Shown here in pieces: positions 39,145 through 46,972 of a stretch of 64,000 nucleotides of DNA (position 1 is its first letter; every line of letters begins with the position of its first letter). Source of the DNA: a virus; the IMG/VR virus record IMGVR_UViG_3300044981_000152, positions 1-64,000 of that record. The stretch is one strand, 5' to 3'. A program made the position numbers and the translations under genes. Below the pieces are notes generated by a model. That model did not search any database. It had not been told where the DNA came from and saw only the letters and a program-made list of their open reading frames with translations.

Positions 39145-39593
39145 CAGCACGCCTCCCATAGTGTCCGCGGCATCCGCTCGGTGCCGGTCTGGCCCCGCGG
39201 CCTCGACGGACGGTCCCAGCCGGGATGAGGCGGCCGCTCGGCCACGACCCGCCATCCGGCCGCGCGCAGCGACGCACCGGGCTCCCCGGCCTGGGTGTAC
39301 GTCACCAGGCGCGAATACCCCAGCGCTTTCGCAGCTTTCCAGCACGCCCCGTACAGCATCGAGCAGGCGTTCGGCCAGCCATCCGACGTCACCCGTGTTA
39401 CCTCCAGCGTCTGCCCGTCGTCGAACAGCCGCGCCACCGGCCGGCCCGCAATGGCCACGCCTCGCAGCACGCCCTCCTGATCGGCCGCTCCCACGGCGAA
39501 CTTCATCCCGCGGGGGGGGGCGTGGTGCCGGTGCCACATGGCCGTGAACGCCTTCGCCTCGCGCTGGGAGACGGGGACCAGGTGCAGGGTCAT
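39144..39593 (-). CDS. XF1762 family protein (GNAT-like)
   Basis: This 149-aa protein has W-H-R-H-H-A-P-P (about residue 20-27), G-V-A-I-A-G-R-P-V-A-R, T-L-E-V-T-R-V-T-S-D-G and a late L-V-T-Y-T-Q-A-G-E-P-G-A-S-L-R-A-A-G-W. These match the phage XF1762 family, which has an acetyltransferase-like fold. Substrate unknown. A run of nine G lies in the coding sequence at 39512-39520, a possible slippage site. Confidence 0.8.
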   Translation of the reverse strand: MTLHLVPVSQREAKAFTAMWHRHHAPPRGMKFAVGAADQEGVLRGVAIAGRPVARLFDDGQTLEVTRVTSDGWPNACSMLYGACWKAAKALGYSRLVTYTQAGEPGASLRAAGWRVVAERPPHPGWDRPSRPRGQTGTERMPRTLWEAC

Positions 39594-40046
39594 TCAGAAC
39601 GCCGGCTCGTCGTCCAGGCCCTCGCCGGCCTCGTCTTCGCCGGCTCCATCCCAGCCCCAGCCGCCGGCCGGAAGCGCCGGTCTCGGCTCGGGCCGTTTCA
39701 GCGGAGTCGGCAGGCGGACCACCTGGCATGCGGGGCCCATCACCACGTCGGCGATGATCCGGCCGTCCCAGTCGCGGACGACGAGGCCCTCAGCGCCGAA
39801 CACCGATGCGCTGGCGATCCAGCCGGTGTGGTCGCGGCGGCCGGGTAGCTCCACGCGGCCCCATATCCCGTCAGGCCGGGAGTCCCCGGCCGGAGCCTCC
39901 TCGCCGCCAGCCGGCTCCCGGAGCGCGGCGAGGGTGCGCTCCATCACCTCGCGGATGTCGTCGGTCACCGGGTACGGCGCGTAGCATGCGCACACCTTCT
40001 GCAGCAGCTCCAGGTCGGCCCTGCTGACGGTTACGGTCTCGCTCAT
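39594..40046 (-). CDS. Hypothetical protein
   Basis: This 150-aa protein starts at ATG 40046. An N-terminal helix (S-R-A-D-L-E-L-L-Q-K-V-C-A-C-Y) is followed by a beta-rich part (G-W-I-A-S-A-S-V-F, G-L-V-V-R-D-W-D-G-R-I-I-A-D-V-V) and an acidic Gly/Pro tail. The stop lies next to the start of the XF1762 gene. Confidence 0.6.
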   Translation of the reverse strand: MSETVTVSRADLELLQKVCACYAPYPVTDDIREVMERTLAALREPAGGEEAPAGDSRPDGIWGRVELPGRRDHTGWIASASVFGAEGLVVRDWDGRIIADVVMGPACQVVRLPTPLKRPEPRPALPAGGWGWDGAGEDEAGEGLDDEPAF

Positions 40047-40048
40047 CC

Positions 40049-40333
40049 TCAGTCCTGCCGCCCGGCCATCAGGTGCCGGACCGACTCGCCGATGTGGTCC
40101 AGGGGCTCCCATTCGACCGTCTCGGTCTGCTCGATCACGTGGTGCGCCCCGTCGTAGTCGATCTCCTGACGGCTGACGTAGACGGCCCGGTGCCACGTCG
40201 GCTCGCCTTCGGCCGGCCGGTCGTGACCGTCAGGCTCGGTGCAGTGCAGGTCGATGCGGCCTCCCTTGACCGCGCGGCACTTGCGGGGCTCCGCGTCCGG
40301 CGCGGCCGGGTTCTCTCGTCTCTCGATGCTCAT
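40049..40333 (-). CDS. Hypothetical protein with metal-type motif
   Basis: This 94-aa protein contains C-R-A-V-K-G-G-R-I-D-L-H-C-T-E-P-D-G-H, a compact C-x-H-x-C pattern. A strand-rich second half follows (E-T-V-E-W-E-P-L-D-H-I). It is coupled by ATGA to the 46-aa gene upstream. Confidence 0.6.
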   Translation of the reverse strand: MSIERRENPAAPDAEPRKCRAVKGGRIDLHCTEPDGHDRPAEGEPTWHRAVYVSRQEIDYDGAHHVIEQTETVEWEPLDHIGESVRHLMAGRQD

Positions 40334-40470
40334 TTCTGCTCCGTCCAGATAGTCACGGTGGCCAGATCCTGGGATGCCATCACCGAGATCACCTCAAGGT
40401 CGTCCCCGTCGATGGCTATGGCGTCCTCAGGCATTGCCTTCAGGTGGTCGATCAGCTGGGTTACGGTCAC
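40330..40470 (-). CDS. Small coupled protein, 46 aa
   Basis: The gene starts at GTG 40470, with AAGGAGAT 7 nt upstream. It reads V-T-V-T-Q-L-I-D-H-L-K-A-M-P-E-D-A-I, then strand-rich D-L-E-V-I-S-V and V-T-I-W-T-E-Q-K, ending in an ATGA overlap with the next gene. The motif L-x-x-L-P-E-D-A-x-V is common in small phage proteins. The ribosome site and coupling argue that it is real. Confidence 0.6.
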   Translation of the reverse strand: MTVTQLIDHLKAMPEDAIAIDGDDLEVISVMASQDLATVTIWTEQK

Positions 40471-40542
40471 GGCGATCTCCTTTCCCGTTTGACGGCGATG
40501 CACGGCAGCGGACAGATGTAGACGGCGTAAGGGCTGGCCCGC

Positions 40543-40707
40543 TCACCGGAGCAGCAGCATCTCAAGGGCGAGCAAGAGCATGGAGACGAGGTTCACCGCC
40601 TGCGTGCGCCGGCTCAAGGTGGCGCCGGCCAGCACGCTGCCGAGCTGGCAGATGCACAGGAGCACCAGCACTCCACCCGTCACGGCGTGCCATGTTCCGA
40701 GGTTCAT
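40543..40707 (-). CDS. Small two-helix membrane protein
   Basis: This 54-aa protein starts at ATG 40707. Two hydrophobic helices are visible: T-G-G-V-L-V-L-L-C-I-C-Q-L-G-S-V-L-A-G and N-L-V-S-M-L-L-L-A-L-E-M-L-L. It overlaps the upstream gene's stop in ATGA. Membrane function unknown. Confidence 0.65.
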   Translation of the reverse strand: MNLGTWHAVTGGVLVLLCICQLGSVLAGATLSRRTQAVNLVSMLLLALEMLLLR

Positions 40708-41105
40708 TCGCTGTCTCTTTTCTCGTCGCCGCGTTCTTCCAGCTCGCACCCGAACTCGTTCCCGCAGCAGAAGTGATGCTCCCTGCACGAGCGTCTCATC
40801 AGCTCCCCGGCGGGCAGCGTCTCACCGGGCGCCAGCGATTCCTTCACGCGGTCCGCCAGCACCTTGCAGAACGCCCAGTAGTGGCCCTGGTGAGAGTTGC
40901 CGGTGTGGTGCCCGCAGCGGGGGCAGACGACACAGCGGCACGCCATGGTCCCGTCAGGCATGTGGTAGACGCTGGGAGCCTCGGCGTCGCACGCCGAGCC
41001 GGGCACGGGGGCGAGGCCGATAACCTCGCCGAGGATGAAGCCCTTCGCGGCCAGTTCCGCTCGCAGCGCGTCATCGGGCGGCGGGGGCATGTCGTCAGGC
41101 TGCAT
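40704..41105 (-). CDS. Cys/His-rich hypothetical protein
   Basis: This 133-aa protein has C-R-C-V-V-C-P-R-C-G-H-H-T-G-N-S-H-Q-G-H-Y-W and R-R-S-C-R-E-H-H-F-C-C-G-N-E-F-G-C, clearly metal binding. It overlaps the end of the WhiB gene by 11 bp. Confidence 0.65.
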   Translation of the reverse strand: MQPDDMPPPPDDALRAELAAKGFILGEVIGLAPVPGSACDAEAPSVYHMPDGTMACRCVVCPRCGHHTGNSHQGHYWAFCKVLADRVKESLAPGETLPAGELMRRSCREHHFCCGNEFGCELEERGDEKRDSE

Positions 41106-41754
41106 GCGGGGCCACCCCCCGCTGTGACCGTTTCCGCGTCCGCTGGTACTCCCGGTCCAGCCCGGCCAGGGCGTCAGGGACAGCCCGGCCCGCGTTGCGC
41201 TGCCGCGCCGCCTCGGCGTGGGCCTGCCGCAGTACCGCCAGCCACGGCTCCGCGGGCAGCGGGGCGACCCGCCGCGGTCCGGCCAGCGCCGCCGGATTCC
41301 GGGCCCACCGGCCGGCCGACGGCTTCCGGGCCCGGTGCGCAGCGTCGTACGCGTCCAGTTCCCGCAGCAGGATCTCCCGGTGCAGCGCCGCCTCCGGGTC
41401 CGGGGGGATTCCCGGCGGGGCCTCGTGCGCGCCGGCGGCGAGGCGGATCAGGGCGTCGATCAGCGGCTGCGCGCGGTGGCCGCCCATCGGGGCCGACGCC
41501 TCGTCGGCGCGGGCCATCGCCTCAGCCAGGACCTCGTCGCCGATGCCCGCGGGGAGCGCGGCGCGCTCGCCGGGGACCAGTCCGCCGAAGACCCCGTACT
41601 GCTCGCCGGCCGACAGCGCGGCCCGCAGGCACCGGGCCCGGACCGGGCAGCCCTGGCAGACCGTGCGGGCCCTGGCCAGATCGGCGGGGGTGTCGGGGAA
41701 GAACAGGTCCGGGTCCTCGTCCAGGCACGCGGAGCGGTCGCGCCAGCCGGTCAC
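41095..41754 (-). CDS. whiB: WhiB-family Fe-S transcription factor
   Basis: This 219-aa protein starts at GTG 41754, overlapping the stop of a 20-aa frame. It has the four WhiB cysteines (C10, C33, C36, C42) in the order C ... C-x-x-C-x5-C and the G-V-F-G-G turn at residues 54-58, which together bind a 4Fe-4S cluster and contact sigma factor. The protein is about twice the usual WhiB length; a C-terminal Ala/Arg-rich helical region (residues 75-219) has no motif I recognise. Phage WhiBs such as WhiBTM4 can block the host WhiB2 and cause superinfection exclusion. Confidence 0.88.
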   Translation of the reverse strand: MTGWRDRSACLDEDPDLFFPDTPADLARARTVCQGCPVRARCLRAALSAGEQYGVFGGLVPGERAALPAGIGDEVLAEAMARADEASAPMGGHRAQPLIDALIRLAAGAHEAPPGIPPDPEAALHREILLRELDAYDAAHRARKPSAGRWARNPAALAGPRRVAPLPAEPWLAVLRQAHAEAARQRNAGRAVPDALAGLDREYQRTRKRSQRGVAPHAA

Positions 41755-41813
41755 AAGATGCTCCGCTCAGCCGCCCGGTCCTTGATGTGTTCCGGGGGAG
41801 TCGTTATCGTCAT
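41751..41813 (-). CDS. 20-aa leader frame coupled to whiB
   Basis: AAGGATC lies 8 nt before ATG 41813. The short product (M-T-I-T-T-P-P-E-H-I-K-D-R-A-A-E-R-S-I-L) ends in TTGTGA, where the stop overlaps the whiB GTG. The GTG start has no ribosome site of its own, so whiB translation probably depends on this frame. Confidence 0.5.
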   Translation of the reverse strand: MTITTPPEHIKDRAAERSIL

Positions 41814-41830
41814 CAGTGCTTGATCCTTCC

Positions 41831-41866
41831 CGGGCGGCCAGCCCCTACCGTGTTGCTGGCCGCCCG
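41831..41866. terminator. Perfect hairpin upstream of whiB
   Basis: CGGGCGGCCAGC (41831-41842) pairs with GCTGGCCGCCCG (41855-41866), a 12-bp stem with a 12-nt loop between DUF2303 and whiB. No U-tract follows on the leftward transcript. It may reduce read-through to whiB or stabilise the DUF2303 message. Confidence 0.5.
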
Positions 41867-41881
41867 TCCATCGTTTCCGGC

Positions 41882-42745
41882 TCAGGCTGGCTGGCCGTGC
41901 ATCACCGTCACGTTGCACTCGGCCGCGAGCTTGTCGACGACCTTGGTCACGGCCTCCCGGGCGACCCGTGCCGGCTCGTTCATGAAGTACCCGAGCGCCA
42001 GCGTCTTGTCCTGGCCGATGCGGTACCGGAGCCGGACCGCCATCACGGCCGGCGCGATGTCCTCGTACGGGGCGATCAGGAGGTCGAACTCGTTCGGCAT
42101 CTCGATCGTGCCCCGCTTGGCGTTCTGCCCGGTGGCCGCGATCTCCTCGATGTAGCTGAACTGGGTCTGCCCGGAGGAGACCCGCGTGCCGCTGGTCATC
42201 GCGACCTTGAGGGTGGCCTTGAAGTTCTGGGCGGTCTCTAGCAGGTCGGCGGACTTGACCGCGCCGGCCGGGTCGATGTCGCTGGCGTGCTCCTCAAGGA
42301 ACTCCGCGAACGCCTCCTGCCCCATGAACCTCCGGTCCTTCGCGGTCCAGTCCTGCCACGGGAGCGTCGGTGTCAGGGCCAGGATGAGCCGGTGCTGCTG
42401 CCAGCGGGCACCCTCGCCGGCGGCCAGGCCGTCGCCGTCCGCGTCGGTGCCCCGGTGGGCGTCGAGGACGGCCGTCACGGTGCCCGCGTCGAGATCGGCG
42501 AACACCTCGGAGTCCTCGTCGGCGTGCTTCCCGTAGTACCGGGCGAAGCTGGCCACGTTCCGCACGGTGACCGTGCCGCGCTTGCGCTTGGGGAAGTCGC
42601 GGTACGTGTCGCCGGTCAGGTCGATCTGCTCGAGGCGGCCGCCGGGCAGCGCGACCGCGTAGAAGGCGCCCAGATCTAGCTCGTTCGGCTTGGCGGCGCA
42701 GGTGGCCAGGTCGCGGACGACCTCGGCGTCTATGGTTTCTGTCAT
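41882..42745 (-). CDS. DUF2303 / YfdQ family protein
   Basis: This 287-aa protein contains V-R-N-V-A-S-F-A-R-Y-Y-G-K-H, F-A-D-L-D-A-G-T-V-T-A-V-L-D-A-H, L-P-W-Q-D-W-T-A-K-D and F-A-E-F-L-E-E-H, all typical of the phage YfdQ/DUF2303 family. It is usually found among early or recombination genes; its activity is unknown. The ATG overlaps the stop of the upstream gene. Confidence 0.85.
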   Translation of the reverse strand: MTETIDAEVVRDLATCAAKPNELDLGAFYAVALPGGRLEQIDLTGDTYRDFPKRKRGTVTVRNVASFARYYGKHADEDSEVFADLDAGTVTAVLDAHRGTDADGDGLAAGEGARWQQHRLILALTPTLPWQDWTAKDRRFMGQEAFAEFLEEHASDIDPAGAVKSADLLETAQNFKATLKVAMTSGTRVSSGQTQFSYIEEIAATGQNAKRGTIEMPNEFDLLIAPYEDIAPAVMAVRLRYRIGQDKTLALGYFMNEPARVAREAVTKVVDKLAAECNVTVMHGQPA

Positions 42746-43092
42746 TGCCTCACTCCTGGCACGTCGCGGTCCTGGAAGATCGGGAGGGTGTTCGGGTCGT
42801 TGCGGGACAGGTTGCCGTCCTCGTCCGGGTAGAAGATGGACGCCGGGGCCTCGGCCCTCGGCGCGCGGAGCTCGACAGCCCCGGCCACCTTCACGATGTC
42901 GTCGTTGCCGCTGAACGGCGAGACCTCGATGGTCAGCCGCAGGGTGCCCTTCTTGCCGGTCTCCCTGACGGCCGCCACGAGCTCGGCGAGGCGCGTGGCG
43001 GCCTCGTCGGCGACCAGGCCCTTGTTGACTTCGCTGAGCACGTCAGCGAAGGGCCGCACGGTGGCGGCCTGTGCTGTGTTCGTTCCTGGCAT
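42742..43092 (-). CDS. Conserved partner of DUF2303
   Basis: This 116-aa protein has F-A-D-V-L-S-E-V-N-K-G-L at residues 15-26, then K-G-T-L-R-L-T-I-E-V-S-P and F-Y-P-D-E-D-G-N-L-S-R-N-D-P. Small proteins with this layout sit beside DUF2303 genes in other actinophages, and here the two are ATGA-coupled. Function unknown. Confidence 0.65.
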   Translation of the reverse strand: MPGTNTAQAATVRPFADVLSEVNKGLVADEAATRLAELVAAVRETGKKGTLRLTIEVSPFSGNDDIVKVAGAVELRAPRAEAPASIFYPDEDGNLSRNDPNTLPIFQDRDVPGVRQ

Positions 43093-43131
43093 CGTGGTTC
43101 CTTCCTCGGTGATGGTTTGGTTAGCGGGAGG

Positions 43132-43608
43132 TCAGTGGGGCGTGACTCCGGGGAGCGCGAGCTGCCCGGCGGCTTCCTGCTCGGCCGGGCTCATCGCCAG
43201 CGGCGGCGGCGGGTCATCGGGCCGGTGGAGATTGCACAGGGCGCCGTCCGGGCCGTCCTTCGCCCACCCCTCGTACGGCATCCAGTCGATGACCTGGTCG
43301 GAGGTCTCGAAGTGGATGCAGGACGGTCCTTCCTCCTCGTCGCCGAGCGTGTCACCGCAGGTTCCCTCCTGCCCGTCGGGGGCGTCGCATTCGGCGACCC
43401 AGCACGGGATGGAAAGCTCCTTCACGCGGACAGTAGCCAGCTCGGCCAGGAGTTCCGGGTCCGGGGCGCGGTCCTCGCGCAGTTCGGCCAGCGCCTTGTC
43501 CGCTTCGGCGCGCGTGACGAAGTGAGGGCTCCCGAGCCCGTCATCGTCGAAGTCGTACGGGTTCGGGTCGAGCTCGAAGCAGGGCTCCGGCAGCTGGCGG
43601 ATGGTCAT
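43132..43608 (-). CDS. Hypothetical protein with metal site
   Basis: This 158-aa protein starts at ATG 43608 in an ATGA overlap. It has acidic D-P-N-P-Y-D-F-D-D-D-G-L-G and then C-W-V-A-E-C-D-A ... C-G-D-T ... C-I-H-F, likely Zn2+. The C-terminus is Pro/Ala-rich. No family recognised. Confidence 0.6.
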   Translation of the reverse strand: MTIRQLPEPCFELDPNPYDFDDDGLGSPHFVTRAEADKALAELREDRAPDPELLAELATVRVKELSIPCWVAECDAPDGQEGTCGDTLGDEEEGPSCIHFETSDQVIDWMPYEGWAKDGPDGALCNLHRPDDPPPPLAMSPAEQEAAGQLALPGVTPH

Positions 43609-43916
43609 GATGCCGCCGCCCGACCGGCGCCGGCAAGCTCGTACAGGTGCCAGACAAGGCCGCTCATCCTCGGACAGGTGCCGACCCACCGGGCGTTATC
43701 CGGCAGCGGGTGGCCCGTGCCGAACACCTGGAAGTGACGGGCGGTCTTAGGTGCGCCGTTAGTGAACTCGGCCCAGAACTCCACCTCGTCCAGGGTGTTC
43801 CCGTTGGCGACGTGAACCGGGTCTCCGGTCAGGTCGAAGGTCCACGGCCGGTCGTCCACCGGGACCGCGTAGCGGAACATGCGCCGGAGCGGCGCTCCCT
43901 GCTCATCGGTGCTCAT
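43605..43916 (-). CDS. Small strand-rich hypothetical protein
   Basis: This 103-aa protein starts at ATG 43916 (ATGA overlap). F-R-Y-A-V-P-V-D-D-R-P-W-T-F-D-L-T-G-D-P opens it, followed by V-E-F-W-A-E-F and F-Q-V-F-G-T-G-H-P-L-P. This resembles DUF7352-type small phage proteins, with low certainty. Confidence 0.6.
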   Translation of the reverse strand: MSTDEQGAPLRRMFRYAVPVDDRPWTFDLTGDPVHVANGNTLDEVEFWAEFTNGAPKTARHFQVFGTGHPLPDNARWVGTCPRMSGLVWHLYELAGAGRAAAS

Positions 43917-44320
43917 TGGCGTGTCCCTTTCTCGTCGGTGCCTCTTTCGCGCTTGTGCCGCACTGAGTGAATCTCCGGCTCCGGGCACTCGCACGGATCA
44001 CCGATGCAGGAGGCGTGGCGGCCGTCGCGGCAGTCCGGATCGAGCAGCGGGCCCGCTCCGACCGCCTCCAGGTCCCGCGGCGGCTCGCCGATGAGGGCCG
44101 AGAACCAGCAGGAGGTTCCGTCCGGCCCCGTGCAGGCGGCCTCGGTGCGGTCGGCGAGCGCGCAGATCCTCTCCCGTTCGGCGGCCCGCATGAAAGGCGC
44201 AGCGGCGAGAAGGGCGGCCTCCAGCTCGTCGCGGGGGAACGGCTGGCCGGTGACGCGGAAAGCGCTGAACGCCTCATCGGCCGCCTCGTAAGCGCCGGCG
44301 GGCAGCGAGTCCTCAGCCAT
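43913..44320 (-). CDS. Small Cys-rich hypothetical protein
   Basis: This 135-aa protein starts at ATG 44320, overlapping the upstream gene by 8 bp. An Ala-rich helical first half contains E-R-E-R-I-C-A-L-A-D-R-T-E. The C-terminal half has C-R-D-G-R-H-A-S-C-I-G-D-P-C-E-C-P. The run A-E-R-E-R-I resembles small actinophage regulatory proteins, a weak indication only. Confidence 0.55.
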   Translation of the reverse strand: MAEDSLPAGAYEAADEAFSAFRVTGQPFPRDELEAALLAAAPFMRAAERERICALADRTEAACTGPDGTSCWFSALIGEPPRDLEAVGAGPLLDPDCRDGRHASCIGDPCECPEPEIHSVRHKRERGTDEKGTRQ

Positions 44321-44654
44321 TCGGGGCCTCCCCTTCGTCGGTGCGCTCTTGATCTTGCTCATCGCGTCCGATCACCTGCCGTACGGCCTCAGCGAGATCC
44401 TCCGGCCAGCCTCCGGCCGGGTAGTGCGCCATCCAGCCGTCAACAACCTCGCGAACCTGGGCCTTCAGGTCTGCGACGGCCCGGGCGGCGACAGCGGAGC
44501 CGATCCTCATGTCCAGTTCCCGCTGTTCCGGGTGGCGTTCCTCCCACGGGAGCATCAGGAATCCCGGCCGGTCCTTCAGGGCGGAGCGCTCGGCTTCGAA
44601 GTCGCGGCGGACCTGGTGGACGACCTGGCCGAGCGGTTCGCGGGGGTCGCTCAT
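44313..44654 (-). CDS. Small helical hypothetical protein
   Basis: This 113-aa protein starts at ATG 44654. It is helical and charged (Q-V-V-H-Q-V-R-R-D-F-E-A-E-R-S-A-L), with P-W-E-E-R-H-P-E-Q-R in the middle and an acidic C-terminus. No motif is known to me. Confidence 0.55.
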   Translation of the reverse strand: MSDPREPLGQVVHQVRRDFEAERSALKDRPGFLMLPWEERHPEQRELDMRIGSAVAARAVADLKAQVREVVDGWMAHYPAGGWPEDLAEAVRQVIGRDEQDQERTDEGEAPNG

Positions 44655-44893
44655 TGCCCAGCCTCCTGCTCGGGCCGGTCGACCGGCCCGACCGTGATCC
44701 ACCTCACCGAGTTACACCCATCGCACGTGAACGCGACCTCGCGGGGTTCGGTGATCTGGTCTGCGTCGGCGATGATGTAGACGATGCTTGTGCCGCAGTC
44801 GCAGCCGAGTTCGATGCCCGGCCCGCCCTCCGTGGATACCGGGTTGGCCCATAGCAGGCTGCGGGGCGGCGGGACGTAATCGTTGTCAGCCAT
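44651..44893 (-). CDS. Small zinc-ribbon protein
   Basis: This 80-aa protein has C-D-C (about 32-34) with F-T-C-D-G-C-N-S-V (about 55-62), a probable zinc ribbon. It overlaps both neighbours. Function unknown. Confidence 0.6.
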   Translation of the reverse strand: MADNDYVPPPRSLLWANPVSTEGGPGIELGCDCGTSIVYIIADADQITEPREVAFTCDGCNSVRWITVGPVDRPEQEAGQ

Positions 44894-45137
44894 TTCCGTC
44901 CCTCGGGTCCGCCTCGGTACCGTCCGCGTAGAGCACCCTGACGGGCGTGGTGTCCGGATTGTGGCCGGACAGGATCAGCAGGCAGGCGAAGCACACGCCC
45001 TCATCCGGGCCGGGATTGGGCGCGTCCCAGCCGTAATAGTCGTCCTCCGGCGTGCACTGGTAGGTGCGCTTGCAGCGACTGCATGTCACCTGCTGCCACT
45101 GGAGCGCCTCGTTCAGGTCCATGGCGGGCTCAGCCAT
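44886..45137 (-). CDS. Small zinc-ribbon protein
   Basis: This 83-aa protein has C-S-R-C-K-R-T-Y-Q-C (about 19-28) and C-F-A-C (about 49-52), a two-knuckle zinc ribbon. An acidic C-terminus follows. It overlaps both neighbours by 8 bp. Confidence 0.6.
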   Translation of the reverse strand: MAEPAMDLNEALQWQQVTCSRCKRTYQCTPEDDYYGWDAPNPGPDEGVCFACLLILSGHNPDTTPVRVLYADGTEADPRDGNG

Positions 45138-45408
45138 GATCCGCCCCTTCGTCGCTGCGATCTTCCGGTCCTGTCCCGGTGATGGCCAGGATCTCCTGAG
45201 CTAGGTGAGGGCAGCAGGACCCCGGCAGCTCAAGGTGCCCCCGGCAGTGGGACGTGATGGTGGCCAGCTTGCGCTCAGCGGCCAGTGCCCGGTCCAGGGT
45301 CCGTTCCAGCACTCCGTCATGCAGGCATGCGGGGCACAGCCGGGTGACCGCGTTACCGGCACCGGCGAGGTCTTCGCGGGCTGTCTCCGGGTCCATGTCA
45401 GCGCTCAT
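45130..45408 (-). CDS. Small Cys-containing helical protein
   Basis: This 92-aa protein has C-P-A-C-L-H-D-G-V-L-E-R-T-L-D-R (about 25-40) followed by a helix and H-C-R-G-H ... C-C-P-H. It is coupled by ATGA to the next gene. No family recognised. Confidence 0.6.
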   Translation of the reverse strand: MSADMDPETAREDLAGAGNAVTRLCPACLHDGVLERTLDRALAAERKLATITSHCRGHLELPGSCCPHLAQEILAITGTGPEDRSDEGADHG

Positions 45409-45605
45409 GCTGCGCTCCTAGCCGCTGGCCACCCGGCCGCCTCCGCATCCCACCAGCAGTACCAGGTGTGACCGCAGACCGCGCAGCCGTAGGAAGCTCG
45501 CAGGCTCCCGCGGTCCTCAACGGGATCGCCGAGGGGCAGCGCTACCGGGGCATCGCCGGGGAAGCACTCGGGGCAGGCGTCGGCCAGGGTCGAGGGCGTG
45601 CTCAT
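45405..45605 (-). CDS. Small zinc-binding protein next to dnaB
   Basis: This 66-aa protein starts at ATG 45605, overlapping the dnaB stop. C-P-E-C-F-P-G-D (about 11-18) and C-A-V-C-G-H-T-W-Y-C-W-W make a zinc ribbon. It is the first of a run of small zinc-ribbon genes downstream of the replication genes. Confidence 0.6.
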   Translation of the reverse strand: MSTPSTLADACPECFPGDAPVALPLGDPVEDRGSLRASYGCAVCGHTWYCWWDAEAAGWPAARSAA

Positions 45606-46972
45606 GCGGCACGCTCCAGTCCGCCCGAGGGGCTCCAAGGGCGGTACAGGCTGGTGCACCTCGCGTAGTGGCCCTGGAAAGCCAGCGTCACCGTGGCCTG
45701 CGCGCCCTGCCTGTTCTTCGCCACGATCAGGTCGATCTCCCCGGCCCGCGGCGACTCGCGCTCGTAAGCGTCCTCGCGGTACAGCAGGATCACGATGGAC
45801 GAGTCCTGCTCAACCGAGCCCGACTCGCGGAGATCGGCGAGCAGCGGCCGGTGGTCGGAGCGCATCTCCGGGCCGCGGTTAAGCTGGCTGCCGACCATGA
45901 CGGGAACCTCGAACTCCTTGGCCAGCAGCTTGATGCCGCGGGAGATCTCCGACACCTCGGCCTGCCGGGACTCGGTTTTGCCGGCCGAGGTCATGAGCTG
46001 GAGGTAGTCGACGACGACCAGGCCGGCCGGCGTCCCGGCCCGCCGCATGGATCGCAGCTCCGACCTGATGCCCTGCACCGTCAGGTACGGATCGTCGTTG
46101 ATCATCAGGTGCGGGCATGCGGCCAGCTTTCCGTACGCTCCCGCGATCCGGTCCCAGTCGCCGTCATCCAGGCTCGCGCCGCGGATACGGTGAAGGCCGA
46201 CGCCGCCCTCGGCGGCCAGCAAGCGCTCCGTGCATTCCTGCCCGGACATCTCCAGGCTGGCGAACAAGACCGGGATGCCAGCCGTCAGGGCCGCATGCGC
46301 GGCAACGTTGAACATGACGGTGGTCTTGCCGACCGAGGGCCGCGCCCCCACGGTGACCATCTCCCCCGGCTGGAAGCCCAGGATCACCTCATCCAGGTCC
46401 CGCCACCCCGACATCACCCCGGAGGCCGCGTCCGGGCCTTTCTCGATCCGCTCGAGGGCCGGGGTGGCGAGGGTGGCGATGCTGCATGCCCGCGTCGCGG
46501 CCGAGCGGCCCGTGGCCTCGTCCAGTGCGCGGTATGCGGCCTCGATCCGCTGCGGTATCTCGTCGGCGTCGATATCCAGCGCCCACCCGTACTGCCCGAT
46601 CCGGGTACCCGCCTCGATCAGGCCCCGGAGCGCGGCGTACTTGGCGACGATCCGGGCGTAGTACCCGGCGTTCGCCGCAGTCGGCACCGACGCTATGAGG
46701 GTGTGGATGTACGGGGCACCCCCGACCTTTCCGAGCCGGCGTGTCGCCTGGAGATGGTCAGCGACCGTGATCGCGTCGACCGGGCCGCCGCGGGCCTGGA
46801 GCTCGAGGATCGCTTCGTGGATGACCTGATGCGCCGGCAGGGAATGATCCGAGGGGCGCATCACCTCAGCCACGTCGGCGAGGGCTTCCTTCGACAGCAG
46901 CATGCCGCCGAGGACGCACTGTTCCGCCGCGAGGTCGTGCGGGGGCACGCGCTCGAAGTCGTCGTCGTTCAT
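45602..46972 (-). CDS. dnaB: Replicative DNA helicase DnaB
   Basis: This 456-aa protein starts at ATG 46972. The N-terminal domain (residues 8-150: P-P-H-D-L-A-A-E-Q-C-V-L-G-G-M-L) is the DnaB-N interaction domain. The RecA-like C-terminal domain has Walker A G-A-R-P-S-V-G-K-T-T (209-218), Walker B V-V-V-D-Y-L-Q-L (319-326) and Q-L-N-R-G after it. It unwinds DNA 5'-3' as a hexamer at the phage fork. It is coupled by ATGA to the loader gene, with the initiator upstream: a complete lambda O/P-like set with its own helicase. Confidence 0.95.
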   Translation of the reverse strand: MNDDDFERVPPHDLAAEQCVLGGMLLSKEALADVAEVMRPSDHSLPAHQVIHEAILELQARGGPVDAITVADHLQATRRLGKVGGAPYIHTLIASVPTAANAGYYARIVAKYAALRGLIEAGTRIGQYGWALDIDADEIPQRIEAAYRALDEATGRSAATRACSIATLATPALERIEKGPDAASGVMSGWRDLDEVILGFQPGEMVTVGARPSVGKTTVMFNVAAHAALTAGIPVLFASLEMSGQECTERLLAAEGGVGLHRIRGASLDDGDWDRIAGAYGKLAACPHLMINDDPYLTVQGIRSELRSMRRAGTPAGLVVVDYLQLMTSAGKTESRQAEVSEISRGIKLLAKEFEVPVMVGSQLNRGPEMRSDHRPLLADLRESGSVEQDSSIVILLYREDAYERESPRAGEIDLIVAKNRQGAQATVTLAFQGHYARCTSLYRPWSPSGGLERAA

